Shown: piece by piece, positions 51,272 to 60,202 of the stretch | Layout: the number at the start of each line of letters is the position of its first letter | Numbering within the stretch: position 1 is the stretch's first letter | Assembly (NCBI GenBank): GCA_036751905.1 | Contig: DAIOTP010000003.1 | Coordinates: forward strand, 1-64,000 | Direction of reading: 5' to 3' | Length of the DNA stretch: 64,000 nt | Source: T3Sed10-241 sp036751905 | GTDB lineage: Bacteria > Bacteroidota > Bacteroidia > Flavobacteriales_D > Cryomorphaceae | Program-made: the position numbers and the translations under genes | The notes under the pieces: generated by a model | What the model was told of the DNA's origin: nothing | What the model saw: only the letters and a program-made list of their open reading frames with translations | The model's database searches: none

Positions 51272-52224
51272 CCTACCGGATTGAGACTTTGGAGTAAACC
51301 CAGCGTATTTCTCACGGCAGTTGTTTCATCCACTTCCATGTGTAAAGGGTCAAAAATTTCGCCTGTGATCAATTCGTACAGTTCAATATACCTCTCGCTG
51401 ATTTCGAGCACTTTCGCCTCATTCATGGTGGGTACTTTCTGCCCGAACCTGCCTTGAAAACCATGCGCTATAAGCCACTCTCGCACAAACTCTTTGCTGA
51501 GTTGTTTTTGGGACTCTCCTTTGGCCTGGCGCGCTGCATACCCATCCGCATAGAAGTAGCGCGATGAGTCGGGTGTATGCACTTCGTCCATGAGCATCAC
51601 CTGCCCGTGGTACGCACCAAACTCGTACTTCGTATCAACCAGAATAAGGCCTTTGGCAGCTGCCATTTCAGTACCCCGCGCAAAGAGGGCACGCGTATAT
51701 GCTTCCATTTGCTGGAAGGCTTCCTCAGGTACAATTCCTCTATTCAGGATCTCTTCCCTGCTGATGTCCTCGTCATGCCCTTCCTCTGCTTTTGTAGCCG
51801 GGGTGATAATGGGCTCAGGAAAAGGATCATGCTCGCGCATGCCTTCTGGGAGCACCACGCCGCACAGCATCCTGCCTCCGGCTTTGTACACGCGCCATGC
51901 ATGGCCTGTAAGGTAAGCCCTGATTACCATTTCCACTTTATACGGTACGCAGAGGTGACCTACGGATATGTTGGGTGCAGGTGTGGCCATCAACCAGTTG
52001 GGGCATATGTCGCGGGTAGCTTCCAGAAATTTTGCAGCAATGCGGTTGAGTATTGCCCCTTTATAGGGAATGGCACGGGGAAGCACCACGTCAAAAGCGG
52101 AGATACGGTCGCTGGCCACCATCACCAACAATTCATTTTCAAGCGTGTACACATCACGCACTTTTCCGTGATACTCATTGACTACGCCCGGCAGGGCCTC
52201 TTTAAAACGGCGGAGGTATTGCAT
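51268..52224 (-). CDS. purC: SAICAR synthase
   Basis: 318 residues, the longer form of phosphoribosylaminoimidazole-succinocarboxamide synthase; adds aspartate in purine synthesis. GKVRDVYTLENELLVMVASDRISAFDVVLP at the N-terminus, EMVIRAYLTGHAW, and LVDTKYEFG with DEVHTPDSSRY are diagnostic. Starts 5 bp after the phoH stop, same strand. Confidence 0.97.
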   Translation of the reverse strand: MQYLRRFKEALPGVVNEYHGKVRDVYTLENELLVMVASDRISAFDVVLPRAIPYKGAILNRIAAKFLEATRDICPNWLMATPAPNISVGHLCVPYKVEMVIRAYLTGHAWRVYKAGGRMLCGVVLPEGMREHDPFPEPIITPATKAEEGHDEDISREEILNRGIVPEEAFQQMEAYTRALFARGTEMAAAKGLILVDTKYEFGAYHGQVMLMDEVHTPDSSRYFYADGYAARQAKGESQKQLSKEFVREWLIAHGFQGRFGQKVPTMNEAKVLEISERYIELYELITGEIFDPLHMEVDETTAVRNTLGLLQSLNPVG

Positions 52225-52229
52225 GGAGC

Positions 52230-53180
52230 TCAGTTGTTTTCCTGATGTTTTTCAAATGCTAGGATGATACTCTTCACCAATGGGTGACGTATCACGTCTT
52301 TTTCATTGAGGTATACAAATCCGATACCCGGTATGCCTTCGAGGTACTTTACAGTGCGCTCCAGTCCGCTTTGCTGCCTTTTCGGCAAATCAATTTGAGT
52401 CAAATCGCCGGTGATGATGAACTTGGCGGTTTGGCCCATGCGGGTCAAAAACATTTTGAGCTGTGAAGTGGTGGCGTTCTGGGCTTCATCCAAAATCACG
52501 AAGGCCTTGTCGAGGGTGCGGCCGCGCATGTAGGCGAGTGGTGCGATTTGGATGACGCCTGCCTCCAGAAAATCTTTCAAGCGTTCGGGAGGAATCATCT
52601 CGCGCAATGCATCATAGAGTGGCTGCAAGTAAGGATCGAGTTTGTCTTTAAGGTCGCCCGGTAGGAAACCCAAATTTTCACCGGCTTCTACCGCAGGACG
52701 TGTGAGGATAATGCGGCGCACTTCTTTGCTTTTCAATGCGCGTACAGCAAGCGCCACGGCAGTATACGTTTTTCCGGTACCGGCAGGCCCAATCGCAAAA
52801 AGCATATCGTTCGCATCGCTCACCTCCACAAGCAGGCGCTGATTCACCGTGCGCGCCCTGACCTGCAAGCCGTTGTTGCCATGTACCAGCACATCCCCGC
52901 CGCCTTTATCGGCCATCAAATCTTCTCCATTTGCCATCAGCAACCTCTCTATATTGCTCTCTGTAAGCCTATTGTATTTTGACAAGTGATCCACACAGAG
53001 TTGCACTTTGGCTTCGAAAGCATCGAGCTCCTCTACATCGCCTATGGCCTTTATCATATCGCCTCGCGCTATAACCTTGAGCTTGGGAAAATGCTTGGCG
53101 ATGAACTGAAACTTCTTGTTGTTGACTCCGAACAGCTCACGGGGGTCAACCTGTTCAATGGAAATGATGCGTTCGCTCAA
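52230..53180 (-). CDS. PhoH-family ATPase
   Basis: 316 residues. N-terminal KH-like part (FQFIAKHFPKLKVIARGDMIKAIG) then a P-loop ATPase with Walker A GPAGTGKTYTA near residue 131 and Walker B FVILDEAQNAT. PhoH/YbeZ proteins work with YbeY in RNA processing and ribosome maturation. Start is the TTG at 53180 (LSERIISIEQVDP). Divergent from the SAM hydrolase gene over 117 bp, a pairing I recall from flavobacteria. Confidence 0.93.
   Translation of the reverse strand: MSERIISIEQVDPRELFGVNNKKFQFIAKHFPKLKVIARGDMIKAIGDVEELDAFEAKVQLCVDHLSKYNRLTESNIERLLMANGEDLMADKGGGDVLVHGNNGLQVRARTVNQRLLVEVSDANDMLFAIGPAGTGKTYTAVALAVRALKSKEVRRIILTRPAVEAGENLGFLPGDLKDKLDPYLQPLYDALREMIPPERLKDFLEAGVIQIAPLAYMRGRTLDKAFVILDEAQNATTSQLKMFLTRMGQTAKFIITGDLTQIDLPKRQQSGLERTVKYLEGIPGIGFVYLNEKDVIRHPLVKSIILAFEKHQENN
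52377..52389 (-). repeat. Recurrent word TTTGCCGAAAAGG
   Basis: Copy with one extra A inside the PhoH gene, reading LPKR on the minus strand. Confidence 0.55.
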
Positions 53181-53297
53181 AGGCTTATTTCTTGATGTAA
53201 AAGGCCAAAGAGGCCCACTTATTTACCTAATTTTGATTCCTCAAAATAAAGCAAATTCTGCCTTACTTCGGCGCACTTTACGCAGCAAATAATCAAC

Positions 53298-54056
53298 ATG
53301 TCCATACTGACCTTAACCACTGATTTGGGTACCCGTGACCACTACGCGGCGGCGGTTAAGGCAGCGGCTATTGCGCAAATACCCAACCTGCAATTGGTGG
53401 ACATCACACACGACATTCCTCCCTTCAACATCAACAAGGCGGCGTTTGTGCTCAAGCATGTGTGGCGTGATTTTCCAAAAGGAACCATTCACTTGATCGG
53501 AGTGGACACGCAGTGGAGCAAAGCGAGTCCATGGGTGGTCGTATCTTATGAAGGCCATTACTTTATTGGTACTGACAATGGACTTTTTTCCCTTCTCCTC
53601 GGCAGCGATTCCGAAGCCACTGTGCATGCCATTGATACGCCCGGCGATGTGATGCCCCAATTTCCCTCGCGTGATGTGTTCGTGCCAGCAGCAGCTGCCA
53701 TTGCAGCAGGGCAGCCCTTGACCGCCATCGGCCCGCAGAGGGAATCGTACCGTGTAAGACCAGGGATAGCCCCTGTAGTAGGTTATGACAACATCAGGGG
53801 CGCGGTGATCTATGTAGACAGTTACGGCAATGTGATTACCAACATCAGCAAGCAGCTCTTTGATGAGGTGCTCGGCGACAGAAGCTTCCAGCTTGTTCTC
53901 AAAAGAGGTGACCGCGATATTCAGCACATCAGCAGGGTATATGGGGAAGTGCAGGAAGGTGAAAAACTCGCTATTTTCACTTCCGGCGGCTTGCTCGAAA
54001 TCGCCATCAACCGTGGAATAGAAGGTTCAGGTGGCCAAAAGTTAAATCCTTGCTGA
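53298..54056 (+). CDS. SAM hydroxide adenosyltransferase / SAM hydrolase (DUF62)
   Basis: 252 residues of the fluorinase/chlorinase-like fold. TLTTDLGTRDHYAAAVKAA at the N-terminus, DITHDIPPFNI, IGTDNGLFSLLL and the C-terminal DSYGNVITNI are typical. Family members that are not halogenases hydrolyse S-adenosylmethionine to adenosine and methionine. No signal peptide. Confidence 0.93.
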   Translation: MSILTLTTDLGTRDHYAAAVKAAAIAQIPNLQLVDITHDIPPFNINKAAFVLKHVWRDFPKGTIHLIGVDTQWSKASPWVVVSYEGHYFIGTDNGLFSLLLGSDSEATVHAIDTPGDVMPQFPSRDVFVPAAAAIAAGQPLTAIGPQRESYRVRPGIAPVVGYDNIRGAVIYVDSYGNVITNISKQLFDEVLGDRSFQLVLKRGDRDIQHISRVYGEVQEGEKLAIFTSGGLLEIAINRGIEGSGGQKLNPC

Positions 54057-54092
54057 GACTTAACTTTTGCCTTGTATGATTGTTTTCTCAAC

Positions 54093-54356
54093 ATGACTTC
54101 GGATGCAGCACGGTTCCAGGAATTGGGTTTGCAGGGCAAAATTGCCTACTTGCGCAGCCATGGCAAGTGGCTCACAGCGCGCCGTCATGGGGGTTATGAA
54201 ATCCACCTGTACCAGTGCAATGGATTCTATGCGGAGCTATGGAAACAATTGGCTTTGAACTACATTCACTGGATTGAATGTTCCCCAACAGACCGTGTGG
54301 TTGAAAATTACCTCGAATCGCTCAACATTGATGAGCTGTTCAAATCAGCGCGATAG
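54093..54356 (+). CDS. Small conserved-looking protein of unknown function
   Basis: 87 residues, hydrophilic, probably cytoplasmic (GKIAYLRSHGKWLTARRHGGYEIHLYQ; LNYIHWIECSPTDRVVENYLESLNIDELF). Looks like a small alpha/beta domain; in Bacteroidota such short genes after the SAM hydrolase are common, but I cannot name it. ATG 54093 preferred to the TTG at 54072. Its end overlaps the convergent aroE by 12 bp. Confidence 0.7.
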   Translation: MTSDAARFQELGLQGKIAYLRSHGKWLTARRHGGYEIHLYQCNGFYAELWKQLALNYIHWIECSPTDRVVENYLESLNIDELFKSAR

Positions 54357-55091
54357 ACCGCGTCCCTGCCACATTTCCCAGCTCAAAGCAGCCTGTCGGC
54401 GAAGCATATCAAGTCCATTGATTACAGTCGCCCCACGGTTTCTGCCTTGCTTCATAAATGCAGTTTCGGAAGGATTGTAGACGAGGTCATAAAGGAGGTG
54501 GCTGGATGAAATGCCTTCATATGGCAGCTCCGGTTGTGCGGCCACATCGGGCCATGTGCCCAGTGGTGTGGTGTTTACGATGAGGAGAAATGCCTTAATC
54601 ATAACCGAATTCAAATCACCATATGCAATGATACGCCCGGTGCGTGCAGAACGGCTCACCTGCCACACCTCGATGCCTATCCGCTCCAGGACATGGCTCA
54701 CGGCTTTCGCAGCACCGCCCGTACCGAGCACAAGGGCGCGCTCCATACCGTGCTGCAAAAAAGGCTTTATGCTATCGCGAAAGCCTTGAGCATCCGTATT
54801 GTAACCTATCCAACCCCCATTTTCAGGTACAATTGTGTTGACAGCGCCTATGTCGGCGGCCTCCCCACGCACCTCATCCAGAAAGGGAATAACGGATTCC
54901 TTGTAAGGTACAGTTACATTTAAGCCTTTGAGGTTCTGCCTTTCGGCAAAAATACGTGTGATCGAATCGACCTCTTCCATCTCGAAGTTGAGGTATTCAG
55001 CGTCAATGCCCTCGGCTTGGAATTTTTCGGAAAAATAAGATTTGGAAAAAGAGTGCTGAAGAGACTTTCCTACGAGACCGTAAACGTCCAT
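54345..55091 (-). CDS. aroE: Shikimate dehydrogenase
   Basis: 248 residues. Reduces 3-dehydroshikimate with NADPH in aromatic amino acid synthesis. GKSLQHSFSKSYF binds shikimate, LNVTVPYKESV carries the catalytic Lys, AVNTIV and GYNTDAQGF give the Asn-Thr-Asp site, and VLGTGGAAKAV is the NADP loop. ATG 55091 follows the DUF368 stop by one base, so it is the last gene of a four- or five-gene leftward operon. Confidence 0.95.
   Translation of the reverse strand: MDVYGLVGKSLQHSFSKSYFSEKFQAEGIDAEYLNFEMEEVDSITRIFAERQNLKGLNVTVPYKESVIPFLDEVRGEAADIGAVNTIVPENGGWIGYNTDAQGFRDSIKPFLQHGMERALVLGTGGAAKAVSHVLERIGIEVWQVSRSARTGRIIAYGDLNSVMIKAFLLIVNTTPLGTWPDVAAQPELPYEGISSSHLLYDLVYNPSETAFMKQGRNRGATVINGLDMLRRQAALSWEMWQGRGLSR
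54939..54950 (-). repeat. Recurrent word TTTGCCGAAAGG
   Basis: Exact copy within aroE, reading FAERQ on the minus strand; flanks pair as TGCC/GGCA around GAAA. Confidence 0.6.
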
Positions 55092-55092
55092 T

Positions 55093-56034
55093 TCAGCTTT
55101 TTTTGGCGGCAAGCCTGTCCATTCCCCATATGATGAGTACACCCAACAGACACAGGACCAAAGCCAAAGGAAGCTGGGCGCTTTCGCCTACGAGGGCTTC
55201 ATAATTCCAGGGCCACACCTTTTCTTCTTGAAGGATGATGGTTTTTTCTTTGTCGGTTCCTGCATACTTGGTGAAGGTCTTCAAAGGGTTTTTCCAGGGC
55301 CATATTTTGTTGAGTGAGCCCAGTAAGAAGCCGCTGAGTACAGCAATGGTGATGTCATGAAAGCGCTCAAACATCCATTTTAGTACCCTGCTGAACAGCA
55401 GCAAGCCAATGATAGCACCAGCTCCTATGGTAGCTATCGATACCAAGTCACGGTTGTTGACCGCGTCGAGCACAACCACATAACTCCCCATGAGCACTAG
55501 AATGAAGCTGCCGGAAATTCCGGGAAGTATCATGGCGCATATGGCAACAGCTCCTGAGAGAAACAAGTACCAGGGTTCATCGGAATTGTCGAGTATGGGC
55601 AATTCTGTAATTAAAAAAGCAGTAATTGCACCGATGGCAAAACCGAAATACAACAGTGGGGCCCAGCGATTCACCCTTTTGGCAACCAGAGGAATGCTAG
55701 CAGCCACCAGCCCAAAGAAGAAAGCCCATACCATCACAGGGTTATTTTCGAGCTGCACCGAAATTACCTGAGCCAGGGTGATGATGCTTGCAGCTATACC
55801 GAGAAAAAGCACCAACAGAAAGTTGCCGTTCACGGCTTTCCAAAACGCCTTAGGCCCTTCTTTAAATAAAGTGCGGAATGTATCGAAGTTGATTGAGCTG
55901 ATGGTTTGGATCAATTCTTCATAAATACCCGTTATAAAAGCAATGGTTCCTCCCGATACACCAGGCACAACATCGGCAGCCCCCATGGCAACACCTTTTA
56001 AAGCCAGAATAATGTAATCTTTTGACTTCCTCAT
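55093..56034 (-). CDS. DUF368 polyprenyl-phosphate transporter (PopT-like)
   Basis: 313 residues with about nine or ten membrane helices. The signature ALKGVAMGAADVVPGVSGGTIAFITGIYEEL opens the first of two inverted halves; the second half repeats it (AICAMILPGISGSFILVLMGSY). DUF368 proteins flip undecaprenyl phosphate back across the inner membrane for reuse in cell-wall synthesis, as shown in other bacteria. Overlaps the rhodanese gene by 4 bp. Confidence 0.93.
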   Translation of the reverse strand: MRKSKDYIILALKGVAMGAADVVPGVSGGTIAFITGIYEELIQTISSINFDTFRTLFKEGPKAFWKAVNGNFLLVLFLGIAASIITLAQVISVQLENNPVMVWAFFFGLVAASIPLVAKRVNRWAPLLYFGFAIGAITAFLITELPILDNSDEPWYLFLSGAVAICAMILPGISGSFILVLMGSYVVVLDAVNNRDLVSIATIGAGAIIGLLLFSRVLKWMFERFHDITIAVLSGFLLGSLNKIWPWKNPLKTFTKYAGTDKEKTIILQEEKVWPWNYEALVGESAQLPLALVLCLLGVLIIWGMDRLAAKKS

Positions 56035-56351
56035 GGATAGACTTCGATTTGAGGGTTGACGCTTGCAGCATAGGCTTCAATACCGCCTTGAAGCAGGTAT
56101 ATATTCTCAAAACCGAAGCGGGTGGTTAAGGTATGTACCACCGCCATAGCGCGTCGCCCTGATCGGCAATACATGACCACCGGGCATGATACCTCTATTT
56201 CGTCAAGCCTTGTGAGCACTTCTGCCATAGGCAGGTGAAGCGTAGAAAAGCTTCCCGAATGCACTTCGTAATCTTCTCTAAGGTCAATGATTTGAATGTT
56301 CTTGCATTGATCAATCCAATGCTGAAGCTCGATTGGGCTTACACTTTTCAC
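56031..56351 (-). CDS. Rhodanese-like sulfurtransferase
   Basis: 106-residue single rhodanese domain. The active-site loop VMYCRSGRRAM holds the catalytic Cys near residue 70 with the CxxGxR pattern; IIDLREDYEVHSG is the usual N-terminal mark. Carries sulfane sulfur from thiosulfate or persulfide. GTG start at 56351, nine bases after the ComA-type gene, with which it forms a unit. This makes sulfite supply to that enzyme a reasonable hypothesis. Confidence 0.92.
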   Translation of the reverse strand: MKSVSPIELQHWIDQCKNIQIIDLREDYEVHSGSFSTLHLPMAEVLTRLDEIEVSCPVVMYCRSGRRAMAVVHTLTTRFGFENIYLLQGGIEAYAASVNPQIEVYP

Positions 56352-56360
56352 TGTTTGGAT

Positions 56361-57146
56361 TTAGGGCCGCATGGCATCAGCGATTTCCGAGGGCAAATAT
56401 TCAAAAAATGTATCACCTCTAAGGCCTATGCGCAGGGTTTCGAGGGCTATGGTGTCAAAGGGGGCAATATTACCCAAATTTACATTGGCGCCAATTAACT
56501 TTACGAACCATACCTGCTGAGTCTTTTGCGGAGCCTCCCATATAATGTCTTCTGATTTCACCTTTGCAAGTATTTTGTTTACGAGCACCACATGCGCAGT
56601 ACCATTGGGTCGGTATATGCCCACATTGCCGCTCTCGCGCGCCTCGGCTATCACCTTCCAGCTTCCTGCACGCAGCTCGGAGTCCATCATTTTCACCCAC
56701 TTACCTGGAGCAATAAGAATTCCTTCTTCCTTGCTACCCACTTCTGAGAGTACGGTAAAGTCTTTGGCCAGCTCCTGTATGTAGTTGAGCTTGACGTCGT
56801 GCTCTAGATGTATGCTGCCATCAGACACCTCCACCATGTGCAATCCGAGCTCTGTCACCATTTTGCGGTAAGCATCAAACATGCCCCGCGCAATAAAGGC
56901 TTCAAATAGGGTTCCTCCCACATACACCTTCATGTCGGCTTCATGGTAGAGTTTAATCTTTTTGTTCAGATTGCGTGTCACGAAAGAAGTGCCAAAGCCG
57001 AGCTTTACCAAATCGGTACAGTCCAGGCTGGCATCTATAAAATCTTCAGCTTCGCGCAAGCTCAGGCCCTTGTCCATTACCATGGTGAGGCCATTGTTGC
57101 GGGGCCTGTGGGTACGCTCAGGGATAAAAGGCAAAGAATAATTCAT
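56361..57146 (-). CDS. comA: Phosphosulfolactate synthase (ComA family)
   Basis: 261 residues. Adds sulfite to phosphoenolpyruvate to give phosphosulfolactate, first step toward coenzyme M in methanogens and, by inference, toward cysteate-type sulfonates here. Family marks: NGLTMVMDKGLSLREAEDFI, LVKLGFGTSFV, VYVGGTLFEAF, HMVEVSDGS, LSEVGSKEEG, IAEARESGNVGIY and EAPQKTQQVWFVKLIGANVNLGNIA, RIGLRGDTFF. All line up with the archaeal enzyme. ATG 57146 preferred to an in-frame start at 57161, which overlaps the TPR gene's end. Bacteroidota make sulfonolipids from cysteate, a likely use. Confidence 0.92.
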   Translation of the reverse strand: MNYSLPFIPERTHRPRNNGLTMVMDKGLSLREAEDFIDASLDCTDLVKLGFGTSFVTRNLNKKIKLYHEADMKVYVGGTLFEAFIARGMFDAYRKMVTELGLHMVEVSDGSIHLEHDVKLNYIQELAKDFTVLSEVGSKEEGILIAPGKWVKMMDSELRAGSWKVIAEARESGNVGIYRPNGTAHVVLVNKILAKVKSEDIIWEAPQKTQQVWFVKLIGANVNLGNIAPFDTIALETLRIGLRGDTFFEYLPSEIADAMRP

Positions 57147-57157
57147 TGATAATAAAG

Positions 57158-58567
57158 TCACTTTACTGAACCTGCATCGATCCAGCCGGCAATATTCGCA
57201 AATTGTTGGTATTGCGGAAAAATGCTGCGAAGATATTCAAGTCCTTCGTCACTATTGACCAAAGCCTCTGCAATTATTACTTCGGCTTGTAGCGGTTTGC
57301 CATCAAGGGCGAGGTATTTCACTAGATGCCAGACCAAATCAGTGCTTTGGGGTATTTGTGACATGCCCATTCGTGTGGTTTCAACCGCTACGGCACTGCC
57401 CAAATCAATGAACCTCATTTCAGCAAGGCCCATCCAACTTTCGTCGTCATCCACAAATAATTTGCACATGTCTTCATAGGTTTGCTCCGCTTCGTGGATG
57501 CGGCCGTCTTTGACAAGGGCTTCGGCATAGATGTGCCAGTTGTCAATGTGCTGCTCATCCTTCTGCACAGCTGCTTTGTAGAAAGCGAGCGCTTCGGTCA
57601 TGTTGTCCTGTGCTTCCCGTACTGCACCCAGGCCCATCAAAGCATCGGTATGAGAACGGTCAATTGAAAGTGCCAAAGTGTAATTTGATTCGGCTTTCGC
57701 CAAATCGCCAAGGCGTTCAAAGCACTCTCCTATGGCTGCGTATACCGAGGGGTTTTGGCTGTCATAATCGAGTGATTCGGTGTAAGAAGCAATGGCTTCT
57801 ACATCACGCTCACAGATGGTGAGTAAATTGCCCTGCATAATGAGGGCATTTGTAAAATCCTCTTCAATCACCAGGCAGTAATCAATCGCTTGCAGCGCCA
57901 TTTCAAAGAGCCCCAGCTTTTCATAGCAGAGTGCAAGGTTGTACCATGCCACAAAATTGTAGGGGTGATCTTCCAGGAAGGAGGTAAAAAACTCCACACC
58001 ATGTTCTACCTCTTCGGCCATATCGAAACAGTAGCCCAACTCAAAGAGGCATGCCTCATGGTGGGGATTGATGGACAGTGACTGCTTGAGGCTTTGGATA
58101 GCACCCTGGTAATCGTCCACCATTTCCTGTTCAAAAGCAAGGTCGAGAAATATTTCTTCCTGATTTTCAGTAGTTGTGTTTAGGGCTTTGATCAAGCAAG
58201 CCTTGGTGCCTTCATGGTCACTCAAGTTGCGGTGCACCACAGCCTTAAAGAGCAACATTTCAGTATTGGTAGGTTCACTGGCTTCGAGAAAATCCAAAAT
58301 TTTCAATGCTTTTTTGGGCTTCTTGACCATGAGCAGCACTTGCGCCTGTTTGAGCAACAGCGCTGTACTGCCCGGGAAGAGATTCAATCCATGCTCAATG
58401 GCCTTGCGGGCCTTGTCAGGATGGCCTGAATCAAAATAGTAATCGCTAATGGCTTCCAGCTCTTCCACATCGAAAAAGTAGGAATCATTGGCCTCTAGCA
58501 TTGCTTCGAATCGCTCGACAGCTCCCTCGCTGGCATCTGAGAAATATTCGCTGGAAAATTCCGTCAT
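57158..58567 (-). CDS. Tetratricopeptide-repeat protein
   Basis: 469 residues of continuous TPR units, about twelve, from residue 35 to the end (for example NPSVYAAIGECFERLGDLAKAESNYTLAL and HIDNWHIYAEALVKDGRIHEAEQTYEDM). No signal peptide or other domain. It probably works as a protein-interaction scaffold; partner unknown. First gene of the leftward operon that runs through comA, rhodanese, DUF368 and aroE. Confidence 0.92.
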   Translation of the reverse strand: MTEFSSEYFSDASEGAVERFEAMLEANDSYFFDVEELEAISDYYFDSGHPDKARKAIEHGLNLFPGSTALLLKQAQVLLMVKKPKKALKILDFLEASEPTNTEMLLFKAVVHRNLSDHEGTKACLIKALNTTTENQEEIFLDLAFEQEMVDDYQGAIQSLKQSLSINPHHEACLFELGYCFDMAEEVEHGVEFFTSFLEDHPYNFVAWYNLALCYEKLGLFEMALQAIDYCLVIEEDFTNALIMQGNLLTICERDVEAIASYTESLDYDSQNPSVYAAIGECFERLGDLAKAESNYTLALSIDRSHTDALMGLGAVREAQDNMTEALAFYKAAVQKDEQHIDNWHIYAEALVKDGRIHEAEQTYEDMCKLFVDDDESWMGLAEMRFIDLGSAVAVETTRMGMSQIPQSTDLVWHLVKYLALDGKPLQAEVIIAEALVNSDEGLEYLRSIFPQYQQFANIAGWIDAGSVK

Positions 58568-58806
58568 AGGTTAAAACTGGCGTTGTGCTTCAAAATTATG
58601 AAATGCACGTCCCAATGCTATCTCAATACACATTTGTTTTGAACAACGCTATACACATAATGGTGTTGTGCAAGAAGCACAATTGTCCCTTATATATAGG
58701 CTTAGGCAAAGGTAATGAATAAACACATGCTGCGCCCATTGAAATGCCATGGAGCAGGTCTAGGCCAGTTGCAGTCAGTATGTTTACTTTTGCAAAAAAA
58801 ACAGCA
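58568..58806. promoter_or_regulatory. Divergent intergenic region (TPR operon / glmM)
   Basis: 239 bases carrying the divergent promoters. TACTTTTG at 58785-58792 is a good -7 element for glmM, ending 14 bases before its TTG start. A 6-bp inverted repeat TTGTGC-N5-GCACAA at 58666-58682 could be an operator. No open frame with coding character. Confidence 0.4.
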
Positions 58807-60177
58807 TTGACACTCATTAAGTCCATTTCAGGCATCCGCGGCACCATAGGTGGCAGCCCTGGCGACAACCTCAGCCCAATAGATATCGTAAAATTTACCG
58901 CCTCTTATGGCAGCATGCTCATGGAAGCCAGTGGNNNNNNNNNNCGCGATGCACGGCCCAGCGGATTCATGCTCAACCAGCTCGTCACAGCCACCCTCAC
59001 AGGCATGGGTATTGACGTGGTAGACCTCGGGCTGAGCACTACCCCAACGGTAGAAATGGCTGTAAGCATGGAGCAGGCCCAGGGCGGCATCATTCTCACA
59101 GCCAGCCACAACCCCGTGCAGTGGAATGCCCTTAAGCTCCTCAATGAAAAAGGGGAATTCATCAAGGCTGAGCAAGGTCAGCGCGTTATAGACCTGGCAC
59201 GCCGGGATGACTATCAATTTGCACCTGTGGAAAAACTGGGCAGCATACGCGAGGACCGCAGTTACCTGCAAAAACACATCGATGCAGTGTGTGCGCATCC
59301 CTTGGTTGAGAAAGACGCCATACGCAAGGCCGGATTCAAAATCGCTGTGGACGCAGTCAATTCTACGGGAGGAATCTACGTGCCTGCATTGCTCGAAGCA
59401 CTGGGCGTGGCCCACGTAGAATGTCTGCACTGTGAGCCCAACGGCCTTTTCGCTCACAATCCTGAACCCCTGCCCGAACATCTTACTGAGCTCTCCGCAT
59501 TGGTGCGCAGCAAAGGCATGGACCTTGGCATTACCGTCGACCCGGATGTAGATCGACTGGCTTTCGTCAATGAGGATGGCAGCATGTTCGGTGAAGAATA
59601 TACTTTGGTAGCCGTAGCCGACTATGTGTTGGCCAACACGAAAGGACCTGCCGTGAGCAATTTGTCATCCACCCGCGCCTTGGCCGATGTAGCCGCAAAG
59701 CATGGAGTAGCCTATCACGCCAGCGCCGTGGGCGAGGTAAACGTGGTTGAAAAAATGAAAGAAACAGGAGCTGTGATTGGCGGTGAAGGCAATGGAGGTA
59801 TCATTGTACCCGACCTGCACTACGGGCGTGATGCATTGATTGGCATTGGTTTGTTTCTTTCGCATTTGGCGAAAAGCCAATTGAGCATGAGCGCGCTCAA
59901 AGCCAGCTACCCCCAGTACGCCATGTCGAAAAACAAAATTGCACTCAGTGCACAAACCGATGTGGATGCCATACTGCGGCATACCGCGGCCCACTTTGAC
60001 AGAGAGCGCATTGACACCACGGATGGTGTGAAAATCGATTTCGCAGAAGGCTGGGTGCATTTGCGAAAAAGCAATACAGAACCGATCATCAGGGTATACG
60101 CCGAAGGCAAGTCGGCTGAACATGCCGGCATGCTCGCTGGCAAAGTAATGGACAGCATTCAGGCTGTAATTTCGTAA
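58807..60177 (+). CDS. glmM: Phosphoglucosamine mutase (contains a 10-N gap)
   Basis: About 456 residues as assembled. Converts glucosamine 6-phosphate to glucosamine 1-phosphate for UDP-GlcNAc. TLIKSISGIRGTIGG opens the protein; the phosphoserine loop TASHNPVQWNAL, the metal loop DPDVDRLAF, GGEGNGGII and the phosphate-binding RKSNTEPIIR are intact. The TTG at 58807 is the start that gives the family N-terminus; ATG 58780 is in frame but adds residues without homology. The scaffold gap 58935-58944 falls just before RDARPSG, and the strand normally there (xxVVVGRDAR) is missing, so the real gap is probably larger than 10. A phosphomannomutase activity is not excluded. Confidence 0.93.
   Translation: MTLIKSISGIRGTIGGSPGDNLSPIDIVKFTASYGSMLMEASXXXXRDARPSGFMLNQLVTATLTGMGIDVVDLGLSTTPTVEMAVSMEQAQGGIILTASHNPVQWNALKLLNEKGEFIKAEQGQRVIDLARRDDYQFAPVEKLGSIREDRSYLQKHIDAVCAHPLVEKDAIRKAGFKIAVDAVNSTGGIYVPALLEALGVAHVECLHCEPNGLFAHNPEPLPEHLTELSALVRSKGMDLGITVDPDVDRLAFVNEDGSMFGEEYTLVAVADYVLANTKGPAVSNLSSTRALADVAAKHGVAYHASAVGEVNVVEKMKETGAVIGGEGNGGIIVPDLHYGRDALIGIGLFLSHLAKSQLSMSALKASYPQYAMSKNKIALSAQTDVDAILRHTAAHFDRERIDTTDGVKIDFAEGWVHLRKSNTEPIIRVYAEGKSAEHAGMLAGKVMDSIQAVIS
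58935..58944. other. Scaffold gap (10 N) inside glmM
   Basis: Frame continues, but roughly 4-7 expected residues before RDARPSG are absent, so 10 is likely a placeholder length. Confidence 0.95.
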
Positions 60178-60202
60178 ATTCGCATCGCTCAAGCCCACCT
60201 AC

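Noticed and set aside
51577..52245. 222-codon plus-strand open frame
   Set aside because: Antisense to purC, His/Cys-rich, no domain.
53313..53927. 204-codon minus-strand open frame
   Set aside because: Shadow of the SAM hydrolase gene.
58666..58682. TTGTGC-N5-GCACAA inverted repeat as a regulator site
   Set aside because: Six-base arms are too short to claim as a site on their own; kept only as a note in the intergenic entry.
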